Positions 57,901-64,000 of a DNA stretch of 64,000 nucleotides are shown piece by piece. This DNA comes from Alentia gelatinosa (taxonomy: Eukaryota > Annelida > Polychaeta > Phyllodocida > Polynoidae): assembly GCA_950022655.1 (NCBI GenBank), contig OX465583.1, positions 38,713,894 to 38,777,893 on the forward strand, in the 5' to 3' direction. The notes beneath the pieces are model-generated. The model did no database searches. It was not told where the DNA came from and saw only the letters and a program-made list of their open reading frames with translations. Position numbers and translations under genes: made by a program. Numbering within the stretch: position 1 is the first letter of the stretch; every line of letters begins with the position of its first letter.

Positions 57901-59207
57901 GGCTGACTGGTATCTGGGGTTGGAATCATTTGCTGTTACCAACCTCCCCCCTCCCCCCGCCACGCCCCCATCCCCCCATTAAAGAGGTATCGTGGAAAAC
58001 AATAGAAAGCCTCTCGTGTTCTTGAACGTTTCACAAGGGAAGGTGCAGATAAAAACTAAAAGACATCAACTAAATGACAACCACAGTCGATCGGATTCTG
58101 CCAGACCATTCCACGAACCCGATTTGGGTGAATGTCGACAGCGATGATTGGTCATTACTCGCCTGTTGGTAATGACTGAGTTTGCCCTACAGTTGTCTTG
58201 TCTCTGACCGATCTGCACTGAAAATCACCAAGTTGGGAGTCCTCCCGTCTCCACTTGACAATAGGTTCACTGGACAAGAGTATCATCTGGCAACAGTCAT
58301 GCAGCCGAATTATTTGAACACTAGGAGTCTGTAAAAAGTGTTGATGTCTGTAGGCTATTACTTAGCTATACAATTAAAAAGACGACACGCTAACTACAGC
58401 TCAAAGTGCCCACAGATGTAAGAGTGTATGAGGATCGGTAAAATTGACAAGGAAATTTAGTAGAAGCGAGGCAGGGTAGATAGACAAAATGAGTTCTGGA
58501 GGAGAAAAGGGGGAGACTGTTCAGGAAACAGCCAATTCTAATTGCACTCAGGAGACCTAAAGGATTCTTGTTCAAACATGACTGGTGAAGTGTGCAGCGG
58601 ATATAGAGAAACGTTTTGTTTATGCAGAGATATCTAGGGAAGGTGCCAAAGTGACATTTCAAAAACTTTATTTATTTAGAAATTACATGTTTTGAGAAGG
58701 TGAATGGATGATAACTAAACTTTGCTGTGGTCAACACAAAGAGTGAACACACACACAACCCCAAGAGTTCAGACACAGAGAGACAGGTTTTACTATAAAT
58801 GGTGTAATATAGTCACAGTTGGTATAATTCATATCAACATATCTTCTACGATACACATTAGAACTCAAAAGACTCACAGTGTAGAAGAAAAAAATGAAAA
58901 TAAAAACCCCATAAATTAACCAATTTCAAAGATAAACTCCTTGAATCAACGTGGCTGGCTTCTTCTTTTTTTTCTGTCTATCATCAGTAATAATCTATAT
59001 TTATTTTTTTCTACACTGGCTGACTAACCTTGACGGTAACAGTGCATCGCTTCTGGCAGCGCCCGTCGATGCCGAGGACATGTTTACAGGCAAAGCACTG
59101 CGTGGCGCGCGGGCCCCAGCAGCCGCCGATACAGTGTTCGTTACAGCACTCCTCCCGGTTCGAGGCCGTCGACCAGTAACACCCACTGTCGCACTTCTGA
59201 GAACAGA
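21207..59207 (-). CDS. Insulin/IGF-like receptor tyrosine kinase gene, 5'-truncated by the window
   Basis: Disulfide-linked insulin-family receptors bind insulin-like peptides outside the cell and autophosphorylate inside to signal through IRS/Shc and PI3K/MAPK. I joined 22 exon positions by hand; every junction is GT-AG and in frame. Domain order is cysteine-rich region, L2, FnIII-1, FnIII-2 with insert domain, polybasic cleavage site (ARRRRRAL), FnIII-3, transmembrane helix, juxtamembrane NPHY, kinase and tail. Kinase motifs seen are [20 protein letters not shown], an activation loop with Y-x-x-x-YY, and APE. The joined exons, using the 148-nt L2 exon and the microexon, total 3935 nt or about 1310 residues. 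Signal peptide, L1 and part of the cysteine-rich region lie past 64000. The family is certain. Insulin receptor versus IGF1R cannot be separated, since invertebrates usually have one ancestral receptor. No YxxM motif is seen in the C-terminal tail. Confidence 0.97.
22665..22799 (-). CDS. Receptor exon: kinase C-lobe
   Basis: 135 nt encoding [20 protein letters not shown], then [20 protein letters not shown] and [12 protein letters not shown] and QPYQGLxNEQVLKxV are family-specific. Acceptor ttggctgcag, donor ct|gtaagt. Confidence 0.98.
23153..23419. mobile_element. 267-bp inverted-repeat element, CAGGAATGCC family
   Basis: Left end CAGGAATGCCAGTTGGGG, right end AACTGACATCCCTG in inverted orientation. 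Flanking hexamers are ggaaat and gcaaat (5 of 6 equal). No coding capacity. Confidence 0.6.
24360..24489 (-). CDS. Receptor exon: activation loop
   Basis: 130 nt encoding [20 protein letters not shown], then [20 protein letters not shown] and DV. The Y-x-x-x-YY triplet is the insulin-receptor autophosphorylation signature, followed by the APE motif. Acceptor ctcgttgcag, donor tg|gtgagt. Confidence 0.98.
24899..25058 (-). CDS. Receptor exon: kinase catalytic loop
   Basis: 160 nt encoding [20 protein letters not shown], then [20 protein letters not shown] and [21 protein letters not shown] is the tyrosine-kinase catalytic loop. The exon ends with the first base of the DFG aspartate codon. Acceptor ttttgcag, donor g|gtaaga. 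Confidence 0.98.
25457..25504 (-). CDS. Candidate 48-nt kinase-insert microexon
   Basis: Encodes 16 residues, [16 protein letters not shown], between HRPTVE and DNNGRKPPT, the variable loop between helices D and E of the kinase. The acceptor is good (cctgtatttcag); the donor atg|gtagag is weak. Phase 0 on both sides makes it a neutral cassette. Insulin receptors of some invertebrates, for example Drosophila, have extra residues here, which supports a real exon. A stronger donor (gtaagt) lies 49 nt further on and would carry a stop codon into the transcript. Confidence 0.72.
25587..25719 (-). CDS. Receptor exon: kinase hinge region
   Basis: 133 nt encoding [20 protein letters not shown], then [20 protein letters not shown] and PTVE. 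It includes the hinge (MELM) and the GDLK helix. It ends exactly in phase 0 with donor gaa|gtaagc, which allows the next 48-nt exon to be included or skipped without changing frame. Confidence 0.97.
26153..26360 (-). CDS. Receptor exon: kinase N-lobe
   Basis: 208 nt encoding [20 protein letters not shown], the glycine loop [11 protein letters not shown], the ATP lysine in RVAVKTVND, and helix C in [12 protein letters not shown]. All ATP-binding features are intact. Acceptor atttgcag, donor aa|gtgagt. Confidence 0.98.
26605..26925 (-). pseudogene. LINE 3' end with (CAAA)n tail
   Basis: The minus strand encodes [20 protein letters not shown], then [20 protein letters not shown] and ILLNFARLS. 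This is the Cys-x-x-Cys...His zinc-binding end typical of I/Jockey-type LINEs (one cysteine now Phe). It continues to GGGTCCCCTGCGGCGTTAGA and a tail of CAAA repeats (TTTG on the plus strand, 26606-26652). The tail resembles the ends of intronic SINEs in this gene. Confidence 0.75.
26935..27345. repeat. 24-bp minisatellite next to the transmembrane exon
   Basis: Repeats of catacactgtgactgctcgt plus four more bases, with variants ctcattga and cttctttga. There are about 5 diverged units before the 27059 insertion and about 10 after it. All three plus-strand frames show repeated peptides, so ORFs here are artefacts. Confidence 0.9.
27059..27108 (-). repeat. SINE 3' fragment interrupting a minisatellite
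   Basis: tggtttgtttgggtagttta and acgtccaat match the 3' end of the SINE at 32711-32925. It sits between two blocks of the 24-bp minisatellite, with acactgtgact on the left and acactgtgact on the right. Confidence 0.6.
27380..27559 (-). CDS. Receptor exon: transmembrane helix and juxtamembrane NPHY motif
   Basis: 180 nt. A short extracellular stem (EETSYSD) leads into the hydrophobic helix [20 protein letters not shown] and then the stop-transfer KKR. The juxtamembrane part contains [18 protein letters not shown] corresponds to the NPEY site that recruits IRS and Shc PTB domains in vertebrates. Acceptor cacttacag, donor g|gtgagc. A 24-bp minisatellite lies next to the donor side. Confidence 0.97.
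28198..28372 (-). CDS. Receptor exon: end of FnIII-3
   Basis: 175 nt encoding [20 protein letters not shown], then [20 protein letters not shown] and [12 protein letters not shown]. [22 protein letters not shown] is nearly invariant in insulin/IGF receptors. Acceptor tgctttcag, donor t|gtaagt. Confidence 0.97.
28891..29309. mobile_element. MITE with long GGGGTGTTTTTCAG terminal inverted repeats
   Basis: The two ends are exact inverted copies over GGGGTGTTTTTCAGTTGAGA and beyond. Inside, the near-palindrome GATCTCAACTTGAGATC and variants recur several times. The flank reads ccagg on both sides if four Gs belong to the element, but a G/C run makes the exact border ambiguous. Length is about 419 bp with no ORF. 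Confidence 0.8.
29466..29611 (-). CDS. Receptor exon: FnIII-3, first part
   Basis: 146 nt encoding [20 protein letters not shown], then [20 protein letters not shown] and YGKVSQEN. The W-x-x-P-x-x-PNGLI-x-x-YE-x-x-Y motif is characteristic of the membrane-proximal FnIII domain. Acceptor gtggatacag, donor aat|gtaagt. Confidence 0.97.
29969..30467. mobile_element. hAT-like non-autonomous element (AGGCCTCCCAGTG ends)
   Basis: Left AGGCCTCCCAGTG is matched by inverted CACTGGGAGACCT on the right. Flanking octamers ctaagatt and gtaagata agree at 6 of 8 positions, consistent with an old 8-bp duplication. The inside repeats ATAGGTTTTTATAGG many times. Confidence 0.55.
30603..30693 (-). CDS. Receptor exon: end of FnIII-2
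   Basis: 91 nt encoding [20 protein letters not shown] and then [10 protein letters not shown]. It continues YSIE-VIACHD, like the YNIEIHAC segment of vertebrate receptors, with a paired cysteine. Acceptor tgctgcag, donor c|gtaagc. Confidence 0.94.
30922..30956. repeat. (GA)n microsatellite in a receptor intron
   Basis: About 17 GA units, 50 bp from the donor of the cleavage-site exon. Confidence 0.95.
31006..31303 (-). CDS. Receptor exon: alpha/beta cleavage site and start of beta chain
   Basis: 298 nt encoding a Gly/Asp-rich linker ([13 protein letters not shown]), the basic run ARRRRRAL, then [20 protein letters not shown] and [13 protein letters not shown]. The basic run is the expected furin-type processing site, so the mature beta chain should begin at about ALSGSK. 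Three N-glycosylation sequons (NES, NIS, NMS) follow within about 20 residues. Acceptor tgtgttag, donor gag|gtacgg. Confidence 0.95.
31763..31961 (-). CDS. Receptor exon: insert domain of the alpha chain
   Basis: 199 nt encoding [20 protein letters not shown], then [19 protein letters not shown] and [15 protein letters not shown]. The CC-x-CPKT cysteine cluster and the FQNFLxxxVYVxRP end match the insulin-receptor insert domain, which carries the alpha-alpha disulfides and the alpha-CT helix (the FQNFL part). Acceptor gtttacag, donor aa|gtgagt. Confidence 0.96.
32477..32665 (-). mobile_element. SINE copy, diverged
   Basis: Starts tttgtttgtttaacatccc on the plus strand and shares ttttataccac, gatgaattcagg, aaggtgagagttctt and ccacatggacatgg with the family at 56498. 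Confidence 0.65.
32711..32925 (-). mobile_element. tRNA-derived SINE, second family
   Basis: On the minus strand the head reads GTGGTTAGCTAG and then GTGGATTCGAGTCCCAC, which look like tRNA A and B boxes with a T-arm stem. The body ends TTTGACGTTAAACTACCCC before an A-rich tail. The same 3' end occurs at 27060-27108. Confidence 0.65.
33090..33260 (-). CDS. Receptor exon: FnIII-2, first part
   Basis: 171 nt encoding [20 protein letters not shown], then [20 protein letters not shown] and ending NYCKD. The W-x-PP-x-x-PNGN-x-THY-x-V-W pattern and the Y-C pair match the start of the second FnIII domain before the insert. Acceptor ttttcag, donor a|gtgagt. Confidence 0.96.
33793..33959 (-). CDS. 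Receptor exon: end of FnIII-1
   Basis: 167 nt encoding [20 protein letters not shown], then [15 protein letters not shown] and [11 protein letters not shown]. The LKPWTQYA motif is diagnostic of insulin/IGF receptors. The acceptor is cctcag and the donor a|gtaagt. Confidence 0.96.
34534..34696. mobile_element. Small MITE with AGTACGTACGC ends flanked by GGTCCCTAG
   Basis: CCATGCATAAAGTACGTACG on the left and the inverted GCGTACGTACTATATGG on the right form ends with about three mismatches. GGTCCCTAG stands on both sides (34525-34533 and 34697-34705), a probable target duplication, although a related ggtcccta also lies at 34502. Confidence 0.6.
34923..34976 (-). CDS. Receptor exon: FnIII-1, short exon with dimer cysteine
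   Basis: A 54-nt exon encoding [17 protein letters not shown]. The CG pair corresponds to the ACGS segment of human receptors, whose cysteine links the two alpha chains; here that role is inferred. The acceptor is ccttttcag and the donor ga|gtaagt. Phases agree on both sides. Confidence 0.93.
35459..35585 (-). CDS. Receptor exon: fibronectin type III domain 1, first part
   Basis: 127 nt encoding [20 protein letters not shown], then [22 protein letters not shown]. The pattern W-x-x-F followed by L-L-x-Y-x-I-Y-Y-K-E is the first FnIII domain of insulin receptors. Splice sites are tcggcag acceptor and tc|gtacgt donor. Two N-glycosylation sequons (NIS, NVT) are visible. Confidence 0.94.
35953..36161 (-). 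CDS. Receptor exon: end of L2 domain
   Basis: Encodes [33 protein letters not shown] and [11 protein letters not shown], which match the closing turns of L2 (LDNQNL, GKLFFH-N-KLC, TNGDQ). The exon is 209 nt, with acceptor attctcttccag and donor t|gtacgt. It joins in frame to either L2 alternative exon, giving Ser-Tyr at the junction. The 7.4-kb intron before it holds a MITE and a hairpin. Confidence 0.95.
37693..37823. repeat. Foldback hairpin with about 54-bp arms
   Basis: The arm at 37693-37748 pairs with 37771-37823. Shared blocks include ACAAGTCACAGAAC and GGTTTGTACGG; the loop is 22 nt. No target duplication was found. Confidence 0.8.
41673..42327. mobile_element. 655-bp inverted-repeat element, CAGGGATGCCAGTT family, with target duplication
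   Basis: Left end CAGGGATGCCAGTTGGGATC, right end AACTGGCATCCCTG inverted. Both sides abut an identical tgtagt, a 6-bp target duplication. ATCCTACATG occurs near both ends in inverted form. No transposase ORF is present, so it would be non-autonomous. Confidence 0.75.
43519..43663 (-). CDS. Receptor L2 exon, alternative copy A (mutually exclusive)
   Basis: A 145-nt exon encoding [15 protein letters not shown], then [19 protein letters not shown] and ending DYLISG. It occupies the same L2 position as the exon at 44009-44156, is one codon shorter, and matches it at about 20 of 47 aligned residues by eye. The acceptor is ccccttcacag; the donor ag|gtgggc is weaker than that of copy B. Phases are identical (1 to 2). 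Substitutions keep the hydrophobic leucine pattern, which points to selection on a working alternative rather than a dead duplicate. Confidence 0.9.
43754..43783. promoter_or_regulatory. Perfect inverted repeat with two CACGTG cores between the alternative L2 exons
   Basis: GGTCACGTGG at 43754-43763 and CCACGTGACC at 43774-43783 are exact reverse complements around a 10-nt loop. In RNA this would be a 10-bp GC-rich stem; in DNA it is a pair of palindromic E-boxes. It sits in the 345-bp intron between the two mutually exclusive exons. Confidence 0.5.
44009..44156 (-). CDS. Receptor L2 exon, alternative copy B (mutually exclusive)
   Basis: A 148-nt exon encoding [15 protein letters not shown], then [20 protein letters not shown] and ending RTFDD. 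This is the L2 segment that in vertebrate receptors reads [11 protein letters not shown], so it looks like the conserved version. The acceptor is tgcatttgtag and the donor ag|gtaggt. It starts in phase 1 and ends in phase 2, the same as its neighbour at 43519-43663. It lies 345 bp upstream of that neighbour on the transcript. Confidence 0.93.
44157..48610 (-). other. 4.5-kb receptor intron before the alternative L2 exons
   Basis: Contains the minisatellite at 46660 and a poly-C/pyrimidine tract at 47270. No third L2-like exon was seen. Confidence 0.6.
46660..47130. repeat. Degenerate minisatellite built on gcagccaattg
   Basis: Many copies of cagccaatt or cagctaatt spaced about 20-25 bp apart, strongly diverged. 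Open frames across it are periodic and not gene-like. Confidence 0.8.
48611..48709 (-). CDS. Receptor exon: start of L2 domain
   Basis: A 99-nt exon encoding [20 protein letters not shown] and then [12 protein letters not shown], the conserved opening of the L2 leucine-rich beta-helix. The acceptor is ctttctttcag and the donor a|gtgagt. It ends in phase 1 with a single A. That A makes Ser (AGT) when joined to the exon at 44156 and Asn (AAT) when joined to the exon at 43663, so it fits both alternative exons. Confidence 0.95.
50766..50797 (+). ncRNA. Second hammerhead-like core
   Basis: The plus strand has CTGATGA, a GGCC stem strand, an 11-nt loop, GGCC and then GAAAC. The layout matches that at 9195-9221. 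It is probably the solitary 3' end of a Penelope-like element within the receptor intron. Stems I and III are unresolved. Confidence 0.5.
51020..51200 (-). CDS. Receptor exon: cysteine-rich region, second part
   Basis: It begins [15 protein letters not shown] and ends with CTGPCPK, like the insulin-receptor segment just before L2 (C-x-G-P-C-P-K). Splice sites are cgttgacag acceptor and g|gtgagt donor. The exon is 181 nt, phase 0 to phase 1. The 7.8-kb intron before it is full of repeats and CpG-rich patches. Confidence 0.95.
51274..51482 (-). mobile_element. SINE copy related to 56498-56686
   Basis: Shares gtttgtttgatttaacgtc, ctttccggacttgctc, gtgatcgaattta, cccctacacatttac and cacactatatagacatgg with the 56498 copy on the plus strand. 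Diverged and without obvious duplication. Confidence 0.7.
53170..53770. repeat. Minisatellite built on agactggtaac
   Basis: Units such as gacaagagactggtaacaa and gtgacactggtaacagaga repeat over about 600 bp with changing spacing. Minus-strand ORFs through it encode repeated LLPVS-type peptides and are rejected as genes. Confidence 0.85.
54361..54495 (-). mobile_element. Partial SINE copy
   Basis: Shares gtgatcgaatctatg, attcaggtagaaatc and cccctacacattta with the 56498 copy. Its left end, ccagaaggaccctaagg, resembles the LINE end at 26660. Confidence 0.65.
56003..56054. promoter_or_regulatory. Cluster of three CACGTG E-boxes
   Basis: CACGTG at 56003, 56029 and 56049, the first two within the context ATCACGTG. 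Such sites bind bHLH-zip factors (USF, MITF/TFEB, Myc/Max) in animals. Regulatory function is inferred. Confidence 0.35.
56498..56686 (-). mobile_element. Full-length 189-bp SINE with 10-bp target duplication
   Basis: The element is flanked by GGGCATGAGG on both sides (56488-56497 and 56687-56696). On the minus strand it ends in a short CAAAC repeat tail. The internal segment ATAGATTCGATCACCACC resembles an RNA polymerase III B box. Related copies lie at 51274, 32477 and 54361 in the same orientation. Confidence 0.82.
59029..59207 (-). CDS. Receptor exon: cysteine-rich (furin-like) region, first part
   Basis: The exon encodes about 59 residues with dense cysteines ([37 protein letters not shown]), matching the furin-like region of insulin receptors where L1 ends. 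The acceptor is tttctttgcag and the donor is aag|gttagt. It starts in phase 1, so an upstream coding exon must exist, and ends in phase 0. No convincing upstream exon was found between 59208 and 64000. Confidence 0.93.
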
Positions 59208-62200
59208 CTGCAAAGAAACCATACAAGAACAGTTTAATGTCAGGTGAATGCCAAGTTTTAGTACCATGCCGAGCTGCTACGAGAAAGAAGTCGGCTGTCA
59301 GACTCTCCTACTACTGTGTCTTTGAGGGAAAGCAATGATTCCTTCTACGGAGAATCCATTTCCTGCACTAGACTGGACTTTCGATAGAAGTATTAATCTA
59401 TATTATTCCCAGAACCAATGATCTGCTTATAGAAAGACGGTCACGACCGCCTAGAACTCGTCCAATGGCTTGCTTCCGACTGTAGCCTAGTTTTAGACCA
59501 CCGAGCGACTGAAAGGAAGCACAAAACAGACACACAGAGGTCACCCTGTCATAAATCAGAGCTGAAGCCTATAAGTATCCAAAGTATTTACTATTCAATG
59601 GGGGGAAATTAGTCAGGTTCGTTCAGTACATGTTCGTCAACCACGCAGTCGTCTTTTAAGTGCGTGAAACAGACTTTCTTGGTATTCAAAGCATTGGGGT
59701 CCCCCTCCCCTTCACTACATTCAGTGCTTTCTTCTCTTTAATGTAAGATGGAAAAACAATAAAACGTTTACTTTGATTCGCTGAACCCGCCACTGATTTT
59801 GCTCACTAGTATTTCCATAAATATGTCCAAGTCTAAGATATGAGACATTGTACTACGAATTGTTTTGGCTCCTCGTTCTTTTATTCATTAGTTGTGCAGC
59901 ACATAAATGTAAAAGTTCATCGAAAATAATTAACTTTTTATCAAAATAATGTTTTAAACTAAATCTAAAATCTAAACTAAAGATTAATTTCATATGAGTT
60001 TATTTATATGAGTGTACAACCAAAGAAACGAAGACAACACATCTCGAGGGGTTAGAACATATGTATTGCAATACCAAAATAATAAATCTTGTTATAAATT
60101 GACGCGATTGCCCCTCTATTTGAGTCGAAGTATCAGAATTTATACTGTCATCTTAAATGATTGCCAGTACGTGTACCAATGTCATAGAATCAAATAAAGA
60201 AACCGTTACAAAAGCATGTATATCTTATTTCCCTTTCAATATGTGGACCGAAACGACAACGTTATCTCACAGTTGCTGACTTCTGGGAAACTCATCCCGT
60301 TATAACACAATAAATGAATATACCACCGCCGTGTACTGAATCATATTGGAAGAACTGTTTATCTCACCCCTGGAATAAATGTCCATAGGCTTAACATTGG
60401 GAACTCGTTCTCCATGCCCCTACGAGTATTGCAGTCTGTTCTCCATGGTCTATATCCTGTGTGTTGTCCATTCTTTTAGTGTGTACAGGGGGTGAGATAA
60501 ATACAGAAAGCAACTCGTTTTGGTCAAAGAAGTCATTCTCAAGCTCGTTTGAATGCTACGTGATATTCACTCGACTGTCGCCTCGTTCATATCACAGCGC
60601 ATCAAACTCGTGGAGAACGACGGCTTTGACCAAAACTTGTTGGTTTCTTCTTTAATACGCAATACAGAAAAGAATAAACACTTTATAAAGGCGTACACAA
60701 CGAGTATTACGTGCTAAATCTACCAGAGACCGGATATATTCCGAAAGAATCCCACACATTTCCATTCTGATTCAAATAAGCTGAAATTACATGATCATTT
60801 GATTTTAATGATGATATTTTCTAAACTAAGTTGTACTTGAAACAAATGATGTGGGAAATTCTAAACTCTAGCAGTGAACACAATATTTGCAAGACTGTAA
60901 TATCTAATAATATGTGGGGTAATGGACTGGTCTCGCTGCAGATCGGGAGGACGTGCTTTTGGTCAGACGGGAGTCCGATACGTGAAGCCACATTGTGGCT
61001 TCAGTTGGTTTGCAGGCCTCTAGCATCAGAGAGGCGGAGACTGTGTCAACACTGGTCCGTCTGTGTGCCCCGAGAGTGTCTGGTCGTCCCTCAGCATCCA
61101 CATCAAGTACAGCCCCACAGTGATACAGAACCCCAACTGCCACCACCACCTCCCTCGTTTATATCAAAAACACCACCACCAAGTACAGCCCGACAGTAAT
61201 ACAGAACCACAACTACCATCATCACCCTTCATTGCACACTACCACAAGTATTGTTCTGAAGCCATACAGAACTTCAATTACCCCCCTCTCCATTCATGCT
61301 AAACACCTCAACTATCACCATATCCGCTCATTACATACTACCAGCAGGTACTGTCATGTAGCTATACAAAAATCTGAACAGCAGAGGAATCGATGTCTTT
61401 ATGAGCCTGAGGCAATACGCTGTGCTTTCAGATTGCCCATGATGAACGCAACAACCAAGTACCACCCACTGACAAATAGTACCCCCCAACTAGCACCACC
61501 TCCCAGTTCATGTTAAACACCACAGTCACAATCACCAAAAACTAACTCCCATTCTTTCTTAGACTATGACCACCACCTGCACGAACTCAATCATCACTAC
61601 CTTTCTTTCGCTCTCTACATCAACAGCTCAGCGCCAACAAGAATTACCTCGTCCAAAACCTAAACTGCACCAAAACTTCTCCATAATCCCATCTATGGTC
61701 ATGATCTCCTCCACACTTATTTTTACTTCTTGAAGCTCCATCCGGGCAATAGTCTTATACGGCATATAGCTATCCAGTTTTAGAGGTTGCCATTCATCCC
61801 TCGATCTTGTGCTCCATCCCACTTTTGCCTCGCCAAACTTTCAAGTTTCGTTTAACTAAAGATGCCCACTGAGGCCCGATTTGTCCTACAAATATTGTTA
61901 TCCATTGCTTGCACCTCCCTATTCTTGATTCTGCTCCTTAGTCTGGGCTCTCGAATCAAAACCCTTCCCCATTCTTCATCATCCGTCTTCTCCCAGCATC
62001 GCCACTCTCGCAGCATGCTGAATCTCTCCCGAGTCCAAAAGCCGTCGGGCACTAACAACCTCCCATCATCCTTTTCTCGCGATCACCACTCTCCAAGCAT
62101 GCATACACTAAAGTAGCGCCACCATTATCTCAGCTCCACCACCGTTAAAGAACCACCACTCTCCCAACATCACCACTCTCACATCATCCCTCTTCTCCCA

Positions 62201-62726
62201 GCACCCACACTCTCCCAGCATGCTGACACTCTCCCAGCTCCAACACTCTCCTGGCACCACCACCCACCCAGCAATATCACTCTCCCAACATCCCAACACC
62301 AAGCATTCCCATTCCATCAGCCCCCCCCCCCCCCCCCAACCAACCTCGCCAACTCATTCAGCACTCGCACTCCCAAGTACCAATGCTTCCCAAGTTCCAC
62401 CACTACCACTGTTCTAACCCCACCACCTTTCAAGCATTCTCCCTCTCCCAGCTTCCACATTTTTCAACCATGACTCCATGTCTCCCAGCACCCACTCTCA
62501 CAGATCTCCCCATACCCCTACTCTCCATACCTCATAAGCACCAACCCTGCCTGTCCCCAACCGCCACTCTCCACTCTTAATACCCACACTCGCCTAGCAG
62601 AGTAGGCTGGCCTACCCAGCATGTGTCTAGACCAGGGACCGTCTGCAGTTCCTCCACACGGCGCAAACAACATTCTCCCCTCCGCCCCACACTCCCATTG
62701 AAGAAAAAATAATAATAAAGCACAGA
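59208..62726 (-). other. Receptor intron sequence, no exon recognised
   Basis: Searched for L1 and early cysteine-rich coding sequence in the proper phase; none was found. The segment at 60930-61080 is GC-rich and contains the palindrome gaagccacattgtggcttc, but no family motif. Confidence 0.5.
61140..62600. repeat. Degenerate CACC/CTCCCAGC-rich repeat array
   Basis: Loose repetition of accaccac, ctctcccagcat and ccaactatcacc, C/A-rich on the plus strand. Probably an old minisatellite; a C run lies at 62321-62337. Confidence 0.65.
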
Positions 62727-63125
62727 CGCGAGGTCGCCGCGTGCCGCCTTCGCCGTCGCTCACAGCGGCGACGATGCGCGCGCGCGGCCGGTCGTGTTGT
62801 TTGTGAAGGGAGAACGTGCGAGTGTTGATCAGAGAGGGTGCAAAAGGGGCGGAGGGTGTGAGGTGGGGGTTGGGTGAGGGTGGAGGGTAAGAACTCCTCT
62901 CCCCACTTCCCCCACCCCACACACCCACACCCACAAGAGACGACCGCCCCGCCTCTGGCGGCGGGAACGCACGGGCAGATCAATGGCCCGGTATAAGCGC
63001 CGCCGCACAACATGTAAACAACCCGGCCGCGATAGCAGCCCTGCCGACTGGTGTGCGCCCTCCCCGCAGATCGCCGACCACTTGTTAGCGCGGGGCCTTT
63101 TCCCGGGCGTTGTTTACCGCTCACC
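62727..63125. promoter_or_regulatory. CpG-island-like segment upstream of the cysteine-rich exon
   Basis: Very CpG-dense for this genome (gatgcgcgcgcgcggccgg, ggggcgg, cccgcctctggcggcggg). It lies about 3.5 kb upstream, on the transcript, of the first coding exon visible here. It could be an internal promoter or enhancer. ORFs across it have repetitive or biased composition and are not trusted. Confidence 0.35.
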
Positions 63126-63714
63126 TCAGGGTGGATACAGGATTTATGGAATCGTGATAGGGTAAATGAGAAGTTGATTGGGTAAGCGAGGGTTCCTCCA
63201 TGCCATCTCTCGGTCTTTCATCTTGTGTAGCTGAAGCTATTTCCTGCCTATAGTCAATAAGCCAATCAGATCCAAAGGCAGATGTATTTTTCATCTCCTA
63301 GACCACCTCTCTCAGTTAACCTTTTAATCCCCCTTTTTAAGTCTTTTATTCAGACTGAACCTTGCTCAGTCAAAAAATTAGCTGGTTTCTATATCCAGCG
63401 CTCTCGTTACTATTAAACCCAAGTCTCCACATGTGATCTGGTTCTTCAGCATAACCTACTACCAAAAGCCAATCACCCGACTGAGATACCCATTCAACCC
63501 ATCACTTGTCTCTGCCTTCTGCTAGCTATCTTCCGAAAACTGCTTACTAGCATACTGAAAGTCCTTATTCAAAATCTGGATGTATGCTTAGCATCTCTCA
63601 TCCACCATGTCATTAGTCGTCCCAGGCTTCATGCCAGCTATCTCCAACGCATCAACACTCGCCTACTGAAAGTCATCGGTCATACCCATACCATATCTTC
63701 TACCTACCACCTAC

Positions 63715-63820
63715 AACAGTACCCTGCTTAAGGGATACCCCGTGTAAGGGGTCACCCTGTGTGAGGGGTCGCTCTTGCTCGGGACGGAGGATGTTCCTTT
63801 ACGCAGGGTTCTACTATATA
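63715..63820. mobile_element. Possible mini pogo/Tc1-like MITE
   Basis: Left CAGTACCCTGCTTAAGG and right CGCAGGGTTCTACTA form imperfect inverted ends around about 70 bp. A lone end-like sequence, acagtagaactccgg, occurs at 32290. Weak evidence. Confidence 0.35.
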
Positions 63821-64000
63821 TAATCGATATTTAACTCGAACTAACTGGAGGGAATTCAAACTCGCTGTGCTTTGGAATTTTGTCCCAGTAATAGCCTGTG
63901 AAGCGAGCCTAGATAACAAATAGTCACATCATTCTTGAGTGTATCCATCCCAACAGTAGTTTACGCTGCATGCCGTGCTTGTCCGCTCCGACGCTGCTTA

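Larger units (their letters stand above)
51201..59028 (-). other. 7.8-kb receptor intron with SINEs, minisatellite and CpG-rich patches
   Basis: Contains SINEs at 51274, 54361 and 56498, the minisatellite at 53170, CpG-dense stretches at about 53820-54075 and 55060-55240, and three CACGTG motifs at 56003-56054. No exon was recognised. Confidence 0.6.

Noticed and set aside
60904..61149. Possible L1-domain exon of the receptor
   Set aside because: The 81-residue minus ORF lacks L1 leucine-rich pattern and expected cysteines, and no correctly phased donor to 59207 was found.
62518..63124. Minus ORFs of 138 and 165 residues as a signal-peptide/L1 exon
   Set aside because: GC-rich and poly-C/G-derived composition, with no hydrophobic signal peptide followed by L1 motifs.

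Overview
This is eukaryotic, intron-rich, AT-rich DNA full of microsatellites, minisatellites and transposon remains. The window is dominated by one minus-strand gene for an insulin/IGF-like receptor tyrosine kinase. The kinase sequence (HRDLAARN, an activation loop with a Y-x-x-x-YY pattern), split-direct-repeat Ngaro retroelements, Penelope-like elements and tRNA-derived SINEs suggest a marine invertebrate. A lophotrochozoan such as a mollusc is my best guess, but the species cannot be read from the sequence.

Right side (about 20-64 kb): 22 exon positions of the receptor gene run from 59207 down to the stop codon at 21207. Every splice junction keeps frame. In order they encode the end of the cysteine-rich region, the L2 domain, three fibronectin type III domains, the insert domain with a polybasic cleavage site, the transmembrane helix, the kinase and a charged, His-rich tail. 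Together they give about 1310 residues. The signal peptide, the L1 domain and the start of the cysteine-rich region must lie beyond position 64000.

The main find is in the L2 domain. Two tandem homologous exons (44009-44156 and 43519-43663) have the same phases and lengths of the form 3n+1. Exactly one must be used per transcript, which makes them mutually exclusive and predicts two receptor ectodomains. A perfect 10-bp stem made of two CACGTG cores lies between them. A second switch is possible in the kinase, where a 48-nt phase-0 microexon has a downstream alternative donor that would include a stop codon.

Left side (1-20 kb): a young Ngaro/DIRS-type element with A1-B1-A2-B2 repeats (2461-5397), inserted in an AT microsatellite and carrying an RT-RNase H ORF and a tyrosine recombinase ORF but no gag. 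Then comes an orphan plus-strand C-type-lectin-like exon (6971-7182), a long foldback hairpin (7975-8117), a broken minus-strand Penelope-like element with GIY-YIG domain and hammerhead-like 3' motif (9195-12400) interrupted by a LINE tail, and a decayed second LINE (12423-13190). The 13.6-20 kb stretch is mostly featureless.

The introns hold several mobile families: CAGGGATG-ended inverted-repeat elements, a 419-bp MITE, a 499-bp hAT-like element, a small MITE at 34.5 kb, and a SINE family whose 3' end resembles that of a LINE remnant at 26.6 kb.
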